NCBI RefSeq assembly: GCF_002715865.1
Contig: NZ_CP017696.1
Span: forward strand, 620,001 to 684,000
Direction: 5' to 3'
DNA: 64,000 nt
Source of the DNA: Bifidobacterium asteroides DSM 20089
GTDB taxonomy: Bacteria; Actinomycetota; Actinomycetes; Actinomycetales; Bifidobacteriaceae
The position numbers and the translations under genes are program-made. The notes under the pieces are model-generated. The model was not told the origin of the DNA, searched no databases, and was given only the letters and a program-made list of their open reading frames with translations. Of this stretch, positions 1 through 8,201 are shown piece after piece; the first letter of the stretch is position 1; each line of letters begins with the position of its first letter.

Positions 1-1986
1 GGTGGTGGATTCGCTGCCGAGCTGGCTGCCCTTGTCGGGGTTGATATTCCACTGGTTGTTCTGTTTGTTTGGGGTCCAGTGGGCGGTGAGGGTGAGGCCT
101 TTGGTGACGGGCTTGCTGAAGTCGTAGGCGACTTCGTTGATGAACCATCCGTCGAACTGGTAGCCTTCGCGCGTTGGATCGGTCGTGGGGCGCTGGACTC
201 TGCCGTAGACTGGCTTGATGTTCTGGTCCTGTGGGGTTGGGCCTCCTCCGCCCGTGTTGAAGTGGACCGTGTAGGTGGGTCCTTGTTGGACGTCTCTGGT
301 CAGCGGCTGGTCGACCGTGTAGCCAAGGCTTCTGGTGAAGGGTTGGCCACCCTGGCTGCCGGTGATGAGAATAGTGGTTGGCCCCGGCTGGCGGGCGGGC
401 ATATCCATCTGCCAGGAGTCGTTGTTCTTGCTAAGTGTCAGGGGTTGATCGTCTATGCTGGCTGATTCCAGGGTGGGTGCTTGGATAGTGTCGAGCCTGG
501 TTGGGTTGCCGGGCTGGCCCTGCCCGTCCAAGCTCCACGTGAATATGCTGCCCTGTCTGTCGATGGCGGTGATCCTGCTGTCGGCTGCGGTGGTCTGCAT
601 GTAGGCCTGTCCCTTGTTGTCTGCGCGGATGGGCGTTTTGCCGGGCTTCCAGGCCCATACGTGGCCGTCTTTGTCGATGATCGTGGCCTGATCGCCACTG
701 CTGTTGATCATGCCGATCTGCGTGCCGCCGGGCAGGCTGCCGGCTGTGGGGCTGTTCTCGCCTTCGGTGAGATACCAGTCCTGCCCGTCCGTGTCCAGGA
801 GGAGGAACCCGTGGTCGAGGGCTTGGGCTTGGACTATGCGCATGCCCGGTTCCTGCCTGATGCGTGCGGGTTTGGCGTTTCCGGTATTAATCGTGTCCCA
901 GGTCCAGGCCTGTCCGTCCGAGTCCAAGATGAGGATCCGGCTGCCGGAGGCGACAGCGGTGACTGCCTGCGCCTTTCCGGGGAGGCTGGTTGTTTCCTGT
1001 TCCTCGGACTTCGGGCTCGCGTCCTGACCATCTCTCTGACTGTCTTGGAAGGCGTGGACCTGTCCCTGCCGGTCCACCGCCAGCAGAAGGTCGCCGTTCA
1101 TGCCGATGCTGGTGAACCCCGCATCCTGACCGGTGTCGAGGATGGCGGGCGTCGCTTGCCCGCTGGTCCAGATGTAGATGTGCTGGTCGGATCCGAGTGC
1201 GGCCTGCTCTCGGCTGCCGGCTGCAACCTGCAGGTAGTGGAACCCGTCGGCGGCCTGGGCGGGTGAGGGAACCTGCTTGGGTGTGCCGTCCTGCGTCCAT
1301 GTGTAGATGCGGCCGTCGCCGGTCAGGCCAACAAGCTGATTTCCTGCGGCTTGGATGCTGACGTAGCAGGGTTCCTGCCTGTCGGGCGGGCTGATGGTCA
1401 GCCGCGCCACGGTGGCGGGCCCGTGGTCCGGGCTCAGCGTCCAGTCCGTGGTCTTCGACCATTGGGCTTTCAGGGTCGTGTCCTGGAGGATGGGGGTCTG
1501 GAAGTCATAGGGCTGGCCTTTGTATGTCCATCCGTCGAACCGGAAGCCTTCACGCACAGGGTTCTTTTCCGAGGGAGCGGCGAGAGTGCCAGTTTGCACG
1601 GTTGACTGAGTGGGTGTGCTGCCGTCGGCGGGGTCGAAGCGCACTATGTGCGTGGCTTGATCGTCCGTCTTCTCTGCTGATTTAGCCGGAGCGGAGTGTG
1701 CACTGCCGGGTGTTCCCGTCCCCGATGACGGGATGCCAGGGCTTGGTGTTGCGGAGCTGAATGGTGTGGTGGCTTGTATTGGCGATGGCGAGGAAAGTGG
1801 AGTATCTGGTGCGCTGCTGGGGAGAGTGGCAGAGGTTCCGTCAACTACGCGAGGGGTTTGAAGATCCTTTTCCCCGGAGGGGATGGGAGCGTCCTCTTGG
1901 GCGGATGCGACGCCCAGGCCTGCCAGCAGGCTGATCAGGACGGTCATCATCGCAATGATGCGACGCAGCCGGGTACCTAGATGCAT
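1..1986 (-). CDS. Secreted InlB-repeat surface protein, C-terminus cut by window edge
   Basis: The frame stays open from an ATG at 1986 to base 1, giving at least 662 codons. The product starts MHLGTRLRR, followed by a hydrophobic signal segment ending near ASAQED. Next come a Ser/Thr/Pro-rich linker, an InlB-type B-repeat (about residues 115-180, FDGW core and a closing KAQW) and a middle region with repeated xWTW blades recalling a degenerate beta-propeller. A second B-repeat (about 573-635) ends in TLTAHW. The start is supported by AAGGGG about ten bases upstream, a leader also seen before the downstream paralogue at 2520-6101. The two proteins align over the whole visible length, so this is a tandem duplicate. 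By analogy the missing part should hold RCC1 repeats and a sorting signal, but that lies outside the window. The role is likely adhesion or cell-surface interaction (inference from InlB repeats); no ligand can be named. Confidence 0.85.
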   Translation of the reverse strand, partial: MHLGTRLRRIIAMMTVLISLLAGLGVASAQEDAPIPSGEKDLQTPRVVDGTSATLPSSAPDTPLSSPSPIQATTPFSSATPSPGIPSSGTGTPGSAHSAPAKSAEKTDDQATHIVRFDPADGSTPTQSTVQTGTLAAPSEKNPVREGFRFDGWTYKGQPYDFQTPILQDTTLKAQWSKTTDWTLSPDHGPATVARLTISPPDRQEPCYVSIQAAGNQLVGLTGDGRIYTWTQDGTPKQVPSPAQAADGFHYLQVAAGSREQAALGSDQHIYIWTSGQATPAILDTGQDAGFTSIGMNGDLLLAVDRQGQVHAFQDSQRDGQDASPKSEEQETTSLPGKAQAVTAVASGSRILILDSDGQAWTWDTINTGNAKPARIRQEPGMRIVQAQALDHGFLLLDTDGQDWYLTEGENSPTAGSLPGGTQIGMINSSGDQATIIDKDGHVWAWKPGKTPIRADNKGQAYMQTTAADSRITAIDRQGSIFTWSLDGQGQPGNPTRLDTIQAPTLESASIDDQPLTLSKNNDSWQMDMPARQPGPTTILITGSQGGQPFTRSLGYTVDQPLTRDVQQGPTYTVHFNTGGGGPTPQDQNIKPVYGRVQRPTTDPTREGYQFDGWFINEVAYDFSKPVTKGLTLTAHWTPNKQNNQWNINPDKGSQLGSESTT

Positions 1987-2297
1987 GACTCATAAGCCCC
2001 TTCATCAAACACCAAGCGGAGCAGACGCCGCTTGCAGAATAAGGTTCTCTCTGTCGGAAAGCTGCCAATCGCTCAACGCCAGTCCGCGCAACAGACTGCA
2101 CGAATCATGGCGGAACCCAGTCGTCTTCTCGACTTCCCCTATCTCTCACCCTACCACCCAGCCCACAGACAACACATACAAGCCAAATCAGCTCTTTAAC
2201 GACAATGAATTTTTTGTTGAGGAATAGCGTTTGTTTACAGCGATTATCTGATACTGGGAGCACGGACGAAGACCGAGCGGACTTGGATTCCATTTCA

Positions 2298-2310
2298 CCC
2301 CCCCCCCCCC
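2298..2310. repeat. Homopolymer C13 in intergenic region
   Basis: Thirteen consecutive C on the plus strand. Such tracts are prone to slippage. It lies upstream of the partial surface-protein gene (start 1986), so length change could alter promoter spacing or leader structure. Any effect is inference because no promoter was resolved next to it. Confidence 0.9.
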
Positions 2311-2406
2311 TGGTCGGCGGCCCAAGTTTCCCTTTCGAAGGCGGAAACCTGCCGTGCATGCCTGCTCCTAATGTCTGTCAGCGGCAGTCGACAGTAGTGT
2401 AGTGGT

Positions 2407-2476
2407 GGGGGCGCAAGAGGAGTGTCGGCTCTCTTGGGGATGAGCCTTGTATGTGACATTCCTCCGTGCGCCCCTG
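2407..2476 (-). terminator. Imperfect long hairpin downstream of the RCC1 surface gene
   Basis: GGGGCGCA-AGAGG at about 2408-2421 pairs with TCCTCC-G-TGCGCCCC at about 2459-2474, with an inner GGCTC/GAGCC stem. It sits 40-110 bases past the stop of the gene at 2520-6101. There is no T-run, so it may be a factor-assisted terminator or another structured RNA element. Confidence 0.35.
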
Positions 2477-2519
2477 TTGTAAGCCGGGGGTGGGTGGGTT
2501 GATCCGCCTCCGGCCTGTC

Positions 2520-5500
2520 TTACTCGTGCGAAGTGTGCAGTAGCCTGTGCTGTTCTCTCCTATGGCGGCGTGAGGCCAGCACCCCGCCCATGCTGGTCAT
2601 GCTGGTGGCCAGAGCGAGGATGATGCCCTCACCGCCGGCATGAGGGAGCACGCCTGCAGGCAGGTATGTGTATCTGAGGGAGGTGTCGGTCAGGATGCGT
2701 CCTGCGCCGCCCATTGCATAGTCGACGCTGACTGTGACCGTACCTGGCTGGTGTGCGGGTGTGAGCACGGTGACGCTGTTGCTGTTGCTGACAGAAGCCA
2801 GGTTCGTGCCTGGGCTGGTGTCGAATCTGGCTGCAGTGATCACCGGCTGCAGGTTGAACAACACCGACACAGGAACGTTTGAGTCGTCGGTAGTGCCGTC
2901 GCCGAGCTGGCCATAGCTGTTTTCTCCCCAGGCGTATGCGTATCCGTTGCTGCCCACGGCCAGCGAATGATGGTCTCCGACGCTGAACCGTGTGGCTTGT
3001 AGCCCTTTGCTAGCGTCGGCTGGACTGGTGGGGTCGCGTACTGGCACAGGAACACTTGAGTTGCTGGTAGTGCCGTCGCCGAGCTGGCGATACAGGTTCC
3101 ATCCCCAGGCGTATGCGTATCCGTTGTTGCCCACAGCTAGTGAGTGCTCGCCTCCAGCGTTGATCGCTGTGGCTTTGAGCCCTTTGCTCGCGTCCTTGGG
3201 GCTGGTGGGGTCGCGTACGCGCACAGGAACTGTCGAATCTACTGTGTTGCTGTTGCCGAGTTGGCCATAGTTGTTTAATCCCCAGGCGTAGGTGTATCCG
3301 TCGCTGCCCACAGCCAACGAATGAGAGTATCCGGCGCTGACCTGTACGGCTTTCAGTCCTTTGTTTGCGTCGTTGGGGCTGGCGAAGTCTCGCACGCGCA
3401 CAGGAAAAGACGAAGAGTTTTTGCTGCTGTTGCCGAGTTGGCCATAGTTGTTTAATCCCCAGGCGTAGGTGTATCCGTCGCTGCCTACGGCCAGCGAATG
3501 GTGCCATCCGGCGCTGACCTGTACGGCTTTGAGCCCTTTGCTCGGGTCAGTGGGGCTGGCGGGGTCGCGCACGCGCACAGGAACAGACGAATCCGTGGTG
3601 CTGTTGTTGCCGAGCCGGCCATTGTCGTTCCAACCCCAGGCGTAGACGTATCCGTTGCTGTCCAAGGCCAGTGAATGCTCGTCTCCGGCGCTGACCTGTA
3701 TGGCTTTCAAGCCTTTGTTCGGGTCCGTGGGGTTGGCGGGGTCACGCACGCGCACAGGAACAGAGGAATTCGTTTTGGTGTTGTTGCCGAGCTGACCATG
3801 CTGGTTGCTGCCCCAGGCGTATACGTATCCGTCGCTACCCAAAGCCAGCGAATGCCATTTTCCTGCGCTCACCTGCACATAGGTGAAGTCGGTCGGCACA
3901 CCTGTAGGTTTCCTCACTATGTTCGGCGTACTCCGGCTGTTAGTCGTTGCGTCGCCGAGCTGGCCATAGGTGTTGTCTCCCCATGCGTAGGCTTTCCCGT
4001 CGCTGCCCACGGCCAAGGAAAAAACATAGGTATAGTATTTTGCTCCGCCGACCTGGTTGAATCTGATGCCGCTGGTGCTGTCCGGCGGGGTGATGGTGGT
4101 GGTTTCGTGGCCGAGCTGGCTGCCCTTGTCGGGGTTGATTCTCCAGGAGGTGTTGGGGGTTTTGCTGGTCCATTTGGCGGTAAGGGTGAGATTTTCGGTG
4201 ACGGGCTTGCTGAAGTCGTAGGCGACTTCGTTGATAAACCATCCGTCGAACTGGTAGCCGCTGCGGGTTGGGTCGGGTGAGGGCCGTTGGACTCTCCCGT
4301 AGGGATAGGTAACTTGCTGGTCTCCGGGTTTGGGGCTTCCTCCGTCTGCCTTGAAGGTGACCGTGGATGTGGAACTCTGTCGGATGTCCTTCAGAAGCGT
4401 ATGGTCTACCGTGTAGTTGAAGCTTCGGGTGAAGGGCTGGCCTTCCTGCCTGCCGGTCAGTGTGATGGTGACTGGTCCGGGCTGGCTTGCGGGCATTTCC
4501 GCCTGCCAGGAGCCGTCTGTTTTGTTGAGTGTCAGCGGCTGCCCGTCCAGGCTGGCTGATTCGAGAGTGGCCGCCTGGGTGGTGTTGACTTTTGCTGGCT
4601 TGTCTGGCTGGTTCTGGGTGTTGATGCTCCACTGGTATAGGCTGCCCTGCCTGTCTAGGGCGGTGATCCTGCCGCCGATGCGGACTGCTTGCAGGTAGTG
4701 CTGGTTCCCGTTGTCCGCGCGCGTGGGTGTCTCGCCTGGCTTCCAGGTCCAGATGTGGCCGTCCGTGCCGGTGATGACGGCCTGGTTCTTGTTGGCGGTG
4801 ATCCGGCTGGCTTTCATGTTTTCCGACAGGCCGGTGGTTGCGAGGCTTGTCTTGCCGTCGCCCAGGTAACAGGCCTGCCCATTTGCGCCCAGGAGGAGGA
4901 ACCCCTGGCTGAGGGCTTGGGCTTGGGTGATGCGCATGCCCTGGTCTTGTCTGATGCGTTCGGGCTTGACGTTGGCGGTCCTGCTTGTGTTCCAGGTCCA
5001 GGCTTGCCCGTCCGTGTCCAGGGCGAGGGTCCGGCTGGGGGAGGCGACGGCCAGTGTCGCCTGGGCCTGCTCGGGCAGAACGGTCGTGGCTTGTTCTGTC
5101 AATTTTTCGTTCTGACCGTCGGTTTGGTCGGCTTGGAAGGCGTGGACCTGTCCCTGCCGGTCCACCGCCAGCAGTAGGTCGTCGTTCATGCTGATGCTGG
5201 TGAACCTGGTGTTCTGCTTGGTGTCGAGGATGGTGGGCGTTGTTTGTCCGTTGGTCCAGGTGTAGATGTGCTGGTCGGATCCTATTGCGGCCTGCAATTG
5301 GTTGCCGGTTGCGGTCTGCTGGTAGCGGAACCCGTCGGGGGCCTGGGCGGGGGAGGGAACCTGCTTGGGTGTGCCGTCCTGTGCCCAGGTGTAGATGCGG
5401 CCGTCGCCGGTCAGACCGGTAAACTGGTCCCCTGCGGCTTGGATGCTCATGTAGTAGGGCTCTTGCAGGCTGGGTGGGCTGATGGTCACCCGGGTGCCGG

Positions 5501-6101
5501 AGGCGGGCCCGTGGTCCGGACTCAGCGTCCAGTCCGTGGCTTTGGCCCATTTTGCGGTCAGAGTTGTGTCTTGGAGGATGGGAACCTGGAAGTCATAGGG
5601 CTGGCCGTCACGTGTCCACCCGTCGAACCGGTAGCCTTCGCGCACGGGGTTGTTTTCCGGAGGGAATGCGAGGGTGCCGGCTTTCACGGTCGCCTGGGTA
5701 GGAGTGTTGCCGTCGCCTGGGTCGAAGCGCACCGTGTGCGAAGCTTGACCGTCCGTCTTGCCGGATGACTTGGCTGTAGAAGGACCTGTGCTTTTGGTGG
5801 CGTCCTTCGACGTTGACGGGACTTGGCTTGGTGCCGTGGGGTTCAGGGGTGATGCGGTTTGCAGCGGCGAGGGTGAAGGCAGGGGAGTGCTGGTTGCGCT
5901 GTTGGGGAGTGTGCCGGGGGTTTGCTCAGCTACGCGAGGGGTCTGACGACCCCCCCCCCCCCCGCTAAATACAGGAGTGCCCGCCGGACTGGCGGACACG
6001 ACATCGTCCGCGTTGGCGGACGCGACACCCAGGCCTGCCAGCAGGCCCAGCAGGACGATCGCCGTCGCCGATGCGCGACGCAGGCGGGTATCCAGATGCA
6101 T
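2520..6101 (-). CDS. Cell-wall-anchored InlB-repeat / RCC1-repeat surface protein with phase-variable G14 tract
   Basis: 1193 residues. Domain order: signal peptide (MHLDTRLRR then a hydrophobic run, cleavage near ASANA), Ser/Thr/Pro linker, InlB-type B-repeat (about 121-186), a middle region with xWTW-like blades, a second B-repeat (about 580-643), then seven RCC1-type repeats (about 690-1075, core YAWGxNxxGQLG). A beta-rich segment and the sorting signal follow: LPHAG, a hydrophobic stretch and an Arg/His-rich tail. LPHAG is a variant of the sortase LPxTG motif. The chosen ATG (6101) has AAGGGG at the same position as in the upstream paralogue; an in-frame start nine codons earlier (6128) lacks this. 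Codons 47-51 are a run of glycines written as 14 consecutive G. Losing or gaining one G gives a stop about 6-8 codons later. Function is probably adhesion; RCC1 propellers usually bind proteins. Confidence 0.9.
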   Translation of the reverse strand: MHLDTRLRRASATAIVLLGLLAGLGVASANADDVVSASPAGTPVFSGGGGGRQTPRVAEQTPGTLPNSATSTPLPSPSPLQTASPLNPTAPSQVPSTSKDATKSTGPSTAKSSGKTDGQASHTVRFDPGDGNTPTQATVKAGTLAFPPENNPVREGYRFDGWTRDGQPYDFQVPILQDTTLTAKWAKATDWTLSPDHGPASGTRVTISPPSLQEPYYMSIQAAGDQFTGLTGDGRIYTWAQDGTPKQVPSPAQAPDGFRYQQTATGNQLQAAIGSDQHIYTWTNGQTTPTILDTKQNTRFTSISMNDDLLLAVDRQGQVHAFQADQTDGQNEKLTEQATTVLPEQAQATLAVASPSRTLALDTDGQAWTWNTSRTANVKPERIRQDQGMRITQAQALSQGFLLLGANGQACYLGDGKTSLATTGLSENMKASRITANKNQAVITGTDGHIWTWKPGETPTRADNGNQHYLQAVRIGGRITALDRQGSLYQWSINTQNQPDKPAKVNTTQAATLESASLDGQPLTLNKTDGSWQAEMPASQPGPVTITLTGRQEGQPFTRSFNYTVDHTLLKDIRQSSTSTVTFKADGGSPKPGDQQVTYPYGRVQRPSPDPTRSGYQFDGWFINEVAYDFSKPVTENLTLTAKWTSKTPNTSWRINPDKGSQLGHETTTITPPDSTSGIRFNQVGGAKYYTYVFSLAVGSDGKAYAWGDNTYGQLGDATTNSRSTPNIVRKPTGVPTDFTYVQVSAGKWHSLALGSDGYVYAWGSNQHGQLGNNTKTNSSVPVRVRDPANPTDPNKGLKAIQVSAGDEHSLALDSNGYVYAWGWNDNGRLGNNSTTDSSVPVRVRDPASPTDPSKGLKAVQVSAGWHHSLAVGSDGYTYAWGLNNYGQLGNSSKNSSSFPVRVRDFASPNDANKGLKAVQVSAGYSHSLAVGSDGYTYAWGLNNYGQLGNSNTVDSTVPVRVRDPTSPKDASKGLKATAINAGGEHSLAVGNNGYAYAWGWNLYRQLGDGTTSNSSVPVPVRDPTSPADASKGLQATRFSVGDHHSLAVGSNGYAYAWGENSYGQLGDGTTDDSNVPVSVLFNLQPVITAARFDTSPGTNLASVSNSNSVTVLTPAHQPGTVTVSVDYAMGGAGRILTDTSLRYTYLPAGVLPHAGGEGIILALATSMTSMGGVLASRRHRREQHRLLHTSHE
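5950..5963 (-). repeat. Coding homopolymer G14 (contingency tract)
   Basis: Fourteen C on the plus strand, read as G14 in codons 47-51 of the RCC1 surface protein just after the signal peptide. With 14 G the frame is open to the end. With 15 G it runs into TGA after GGGGG-SSDPSRS; with 13 G into TAG after GGGG-VVRPLA. The paralogue has SGEKD at this position and no tract. Confidence 0.9.
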
Positions 6102-6363
6102 GAAATCAATCCCCTTCACCAATGCCAAGCGGTATCAAGGCCGCCTGCCTATCAGCATTAACGTCTTTCAAAGTTGATGAACCGTCGCTACTGTGGGCGT
6201 TAATGGCCCATAAAGCAGAAGCCAGTTATCTCCCAACATCCCCACTTTTCACTTTACCACCAAGCCAACAGAGAACGCACGAAATGCAGAAGCGCGACGG
6301 TAGGCCTTAAACAACGGCTGATCCCATCTTGCCTGCCGGATAGAATGAACACACAATACGTCA

Positions 6364-6380
6364 CGGCCGCTGATCGGCCG
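6364..6380 (+). promoter_or_regulatory. Small hairpin just before the reductase ribosome binding site
   Basis: CGGCCG-CTGAT-CGGCCG forms a 6-bp stem with a 5-base loop three bases before AAGGAG (6383-6388) of the gene starting at 6398. It could act as an operator dyad or a leader hairpin; no regulator is known for it. Confidence 0.35.
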
Positions 6381-6397
6381 ATAAGGAGCATGACTAT

Positions 6398-7237
6398 ATG
6401 ACCGGAAACGTCACCGATACCGTCATCACCCTCAACAACGGGGTCAGCATTCCCCAGCTGGGGCTCGGGGTCTTCCAAACACCCGACGGCGAGGCCACCA
6501 GCCAGGCCGTCACCTGGGCCCTGCAGGCGGGTTATCGCCACATTGACACCGCCATGATCTACGGCAACGAGCAGTCCGTGGGGGAGGGTCTGCGCCGCTC
6601 CGGGGTTGACCGGCGGGATGTCTTCCTGACCACCAAGCTCTGGAATGACGACATCCGCGCTGGGCGGGCCAAGGAGGCCTTCAAGGAGAGCCTGGACCGG
6701 CTGGGCGTGGACTACCTGGACCTCTACCTGATCCACTGGCCCGCCAAGGGCTGGCGGCAGGCCTGGGAGGACATGGAAGAGCTTTACACCCAGCGGCGGG
6801 TGCGGGCCATCGGGGTCTGCAACTTCCAGAAGCAACACCTTGACGAGCTGCACACCATCAGCGGCACCAAGCCGGCGGTTGACCAGATCGAGTCCTCGCC
6901 CCAGTTCGTCAACGACGACCTGATCGACTACTGCCATGGCACCCTGCGCGTGGATGTGGAGGCCTACAGTCCCCTGGGCGGCACCGGCGGCAGCCTGCTG
7001 GCCGACCCCGGGCTCAAGGCTATGGCCGAGCGCTATGACCGCTCCCCGGCACAGATCGTGCTGCGCTGGCACCTGCAGCGCGGAGTCATCGTCATCCCCA
7101 AGTCCACCCACAAGGAGCGGATCGAGCAGAACGCGCAGGTCTTCGACTTCGAGCTGAGCGACGAGGACATGAAGGCCATCACCGCCATGAACAGGGACGA
7201 GCGCACCGGTGCGGATCCCGACAACTTCGACTTCTGA
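6398..7237 (+). CDS. Aldo/keto reductase (2,5-diketo-D-gluconate reductase-like)
   Basis: 279 residues, the usual length for an AKR5-type (beta/alpha)8 NADPH-dependent carbonyl reductase. The catalytic tetrad is visible: Asp in GYRHIDTA, Tyr in MIYGNE, Lys in LTTKLW and His in LIHWP. The C-terminal cofactor loop (VIPKSTHKERIEQN) and closing DPDNFDF are typical. AAGGAG at 6383-6388 supports the ATG. It is transcribed alone, divergent from the surface-protein gene and convergent with the alarmone synthetase gene. The substrate cannot be deduced; family members reduce diketogluconates, methylglyoxal and other aldehydes in the cytosol. Confidence 0.93.
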   Translation: MTGNVTDTVITLNNGVSIPQLGLGVFQTPDGEATSQAVTWALQAGYRHIDTAMIYGNEQSVGEGLRRSGVDRRDVFLTTKLWNDDIRAGRAKEAFKESLDRLGVDYLDLYLIHWPAKGWRQAWEDMEELYTQRRVRAIGVCNFQKQHLDELHTISGTKPAVDQIESSPQFVNDDLIDYCHGTLRVDVEAYSPLGGTGGSLLADPGLKAMAERYDRSPAQIVLRWHLQRGVIVIPKSTHKERIEQNAQVFDFELSDEDMKAITAMNRDERTGADPDNFDF

Positions 7238-7357
7238 GAGATGGTGGTGCAGGAGGAGACCCGACCTTGCAGGCGGGGCCTCCTCCTGGGACCCGGCGGA
7301 AGCCCCAACCCTTCCACCTGGCCTGGTTTCTATGGTAAAGGATTTGTGAGGATTCAG

Positions 7358-8107
7358 CTAATCGTTATTGCCGCTGATGGCCTCGTCGTCGGAGTCCTGC
7401 TCCTGGGGAGAGCCTGAGATGTCGCGGTGGATGGACTGCATCTGAACCTCGATGTTCTGCAGGGAGCGGGCGCAGTCCAGCAGGGTCTGCGAATGCTCGG
7501 CCAGGCGGGCGTCGGGCAGGTCGGACTTGTAGCGCAGCTGGTGCTCCAGGGAGGCCCAGTAGTCCATGGCGATGGTGCGGAACTGCACCTCGACCGGCGT
7601 GTAGTGGGGGCCCGAGGTCAGGAAGACCGGCACGGCGTAGATGACGTGCAGGCTGCGGTAGCCGTTCATCTTGGGGTTGCGGATGTAGTCCTTGACCCTC
7701 AGCACCTGGATGTCCGACTGGTCGGAGAGGTAGCGGGAGACCGAGTAGACGTCGTCCCGGTAGTCGCAGATGACGCGCACGCCGGCCACGTCGAAGATGT
7801 GATCGCGCACCGAAGAGATGGTGACGGGCAGGTTCTTGCGGTGCAGCTTGCCGATCAGGGAGTCCACGCTCTTGAGCCGGCGCTCCATGTGGTGGATGGG
7901 GTTGTGACTGAACCGGACCTGGAATTCGGTGTCCAGCACGTCCAGCTTGGTCGAAATCTCGTACATGGCCCCCTCGTAGGTCTGCATGAGATTGACGAAC
8001 TCCGTTATCTCGTCGATGTCCAGCTTGGGACGGTCCTTTTCGTCCAGGTCGGACAGTCGCTGCTTCATTTCGGATGCGCTCATGGCACTGTTACGGTCGA
8101 GTATCAC
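7358..8107 (-). CDS. Small alarmone synthetase / GTP pyrophosphokinase (RelQ-like)
   Basis: 249 residues forming a lone RelA/SpoT nucleotidyltransferase domain, without the HD hydrolase, TGS or ACT domains of long Rel proteins. Recognisable blocks are RRLKSVDSL, the VAGVRVICDYRDD strand, the G-loop region NPKMNGYRSLHV and the EVQFRTIAMDYWASLEHQL helix with the catalytic Glu. The family transfers pyrophosphate from ATP to GTP or GDP, making (p)ppGpp without ribosome control. The start is GTG at 8107, with GGGAGG five bases upstream; an internal ATG at codon 9 is the alternative. The full-length rel gene is also in this window (46072-48432), so the cell has at least two synthetases. The acidic Gln/Asp/Ser tail is unremarkable. 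Confidence 0.9.
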   Translation of the reverse strand: MILDRNSAMSASEMKQRLSDLDEKDRPKLDIDEITEFVNLMQTYEGAMYEISTKLDVLDTEFQVRFSHNPIHHMERRLKSVDSLIGKLHRKNLPVTISSVRDHIFDVAGVRVICDYRDDVYSVSRYLSDQSDIQVLRVKDYIRNPKMNGYRSLHVIYAVPVFLTSGPHYTPVEVQFRTIAMDYWASLEHQLRYKSDLPDARLAEHSQTLLDCARSLQNIEVQMQSIHRDISGSPQEQDSDDEAISGNND

Positions 8108-8187
8108 ATGAACCTCCCATGCCGCCGTTCGTAACCATCACTCATGGTACGCACAGGCCCCGATGGCCGCGGGACCCGACCTGCGCA

Positions 8188-8193
8188 TACAAT
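8188..8193 (+). promoter_or_regulatory. Probable -10 element of miaB
   Basis: TACAAT eight bases before the ATG at 8202. It would place the transcript start close to that codon and argues against the longer reading frame starting at 8163. No good -35 is visible. Confidence 0.4.
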
Positions 8194-8201
8194 CATGGCT
8201 T

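Larger units (their letters stand above)
1987..2519. other. Intergenic region between the two surface-protein genes, with a C13 tract
   Basis: I see no credible gene in these 533 bases. Short open frames on both strands have no recognisable product. The stretch contains a 13-C run at 2298-2310 (13 G on the strand of the flanking genes), about 312 bases upstream of the gene starting at 1986. It also holds an imperfect long inverted repeat at 2407-2476. The last ~35 bases before 1986 resemble the leader of the paralogue at 6101, so part of it is the promoter and leader of the first gene. I could not assign a convincing -35/-10 pair. Confidence 0.6.

Noticed and set aside
481-1266. Long plus-strand open frame opposite the partial surface gene, and similar frames at 3675-4280 and 4689-5177
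   Set aside because: They mirror the minus-strand coding sequence, have no recognisable domain and appear in the same place in both paralogues, as expected for antisense shadows of GC-rich genes.
2105-2402. Short open frames on both strands across the C13 intergenic region
   Set aside because: They include the homopolymer, show no homology-like pattern and have no convincing ribosome binding site.
5950-5963. G14 tract as a sequencing or assembly error
   Set aside because: Possible for homopolymers, but the frame is intact on both sides and continues for more than 1100 codons, so the stated length is at least consistent with a functional gene. It still needs read-level confirmation.
7249-7287. 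Terminator between the reductase and alarmone synthetase genes
   Set aside because: The hairpin has three mismatches and no T-run in either direction; too weak to call.
8163-8201. Longer MiaB N-terminus from 8163
   Set aside because: The extra residues cover a TACAAT promoter-like element and are unlike the usual MiaB start.
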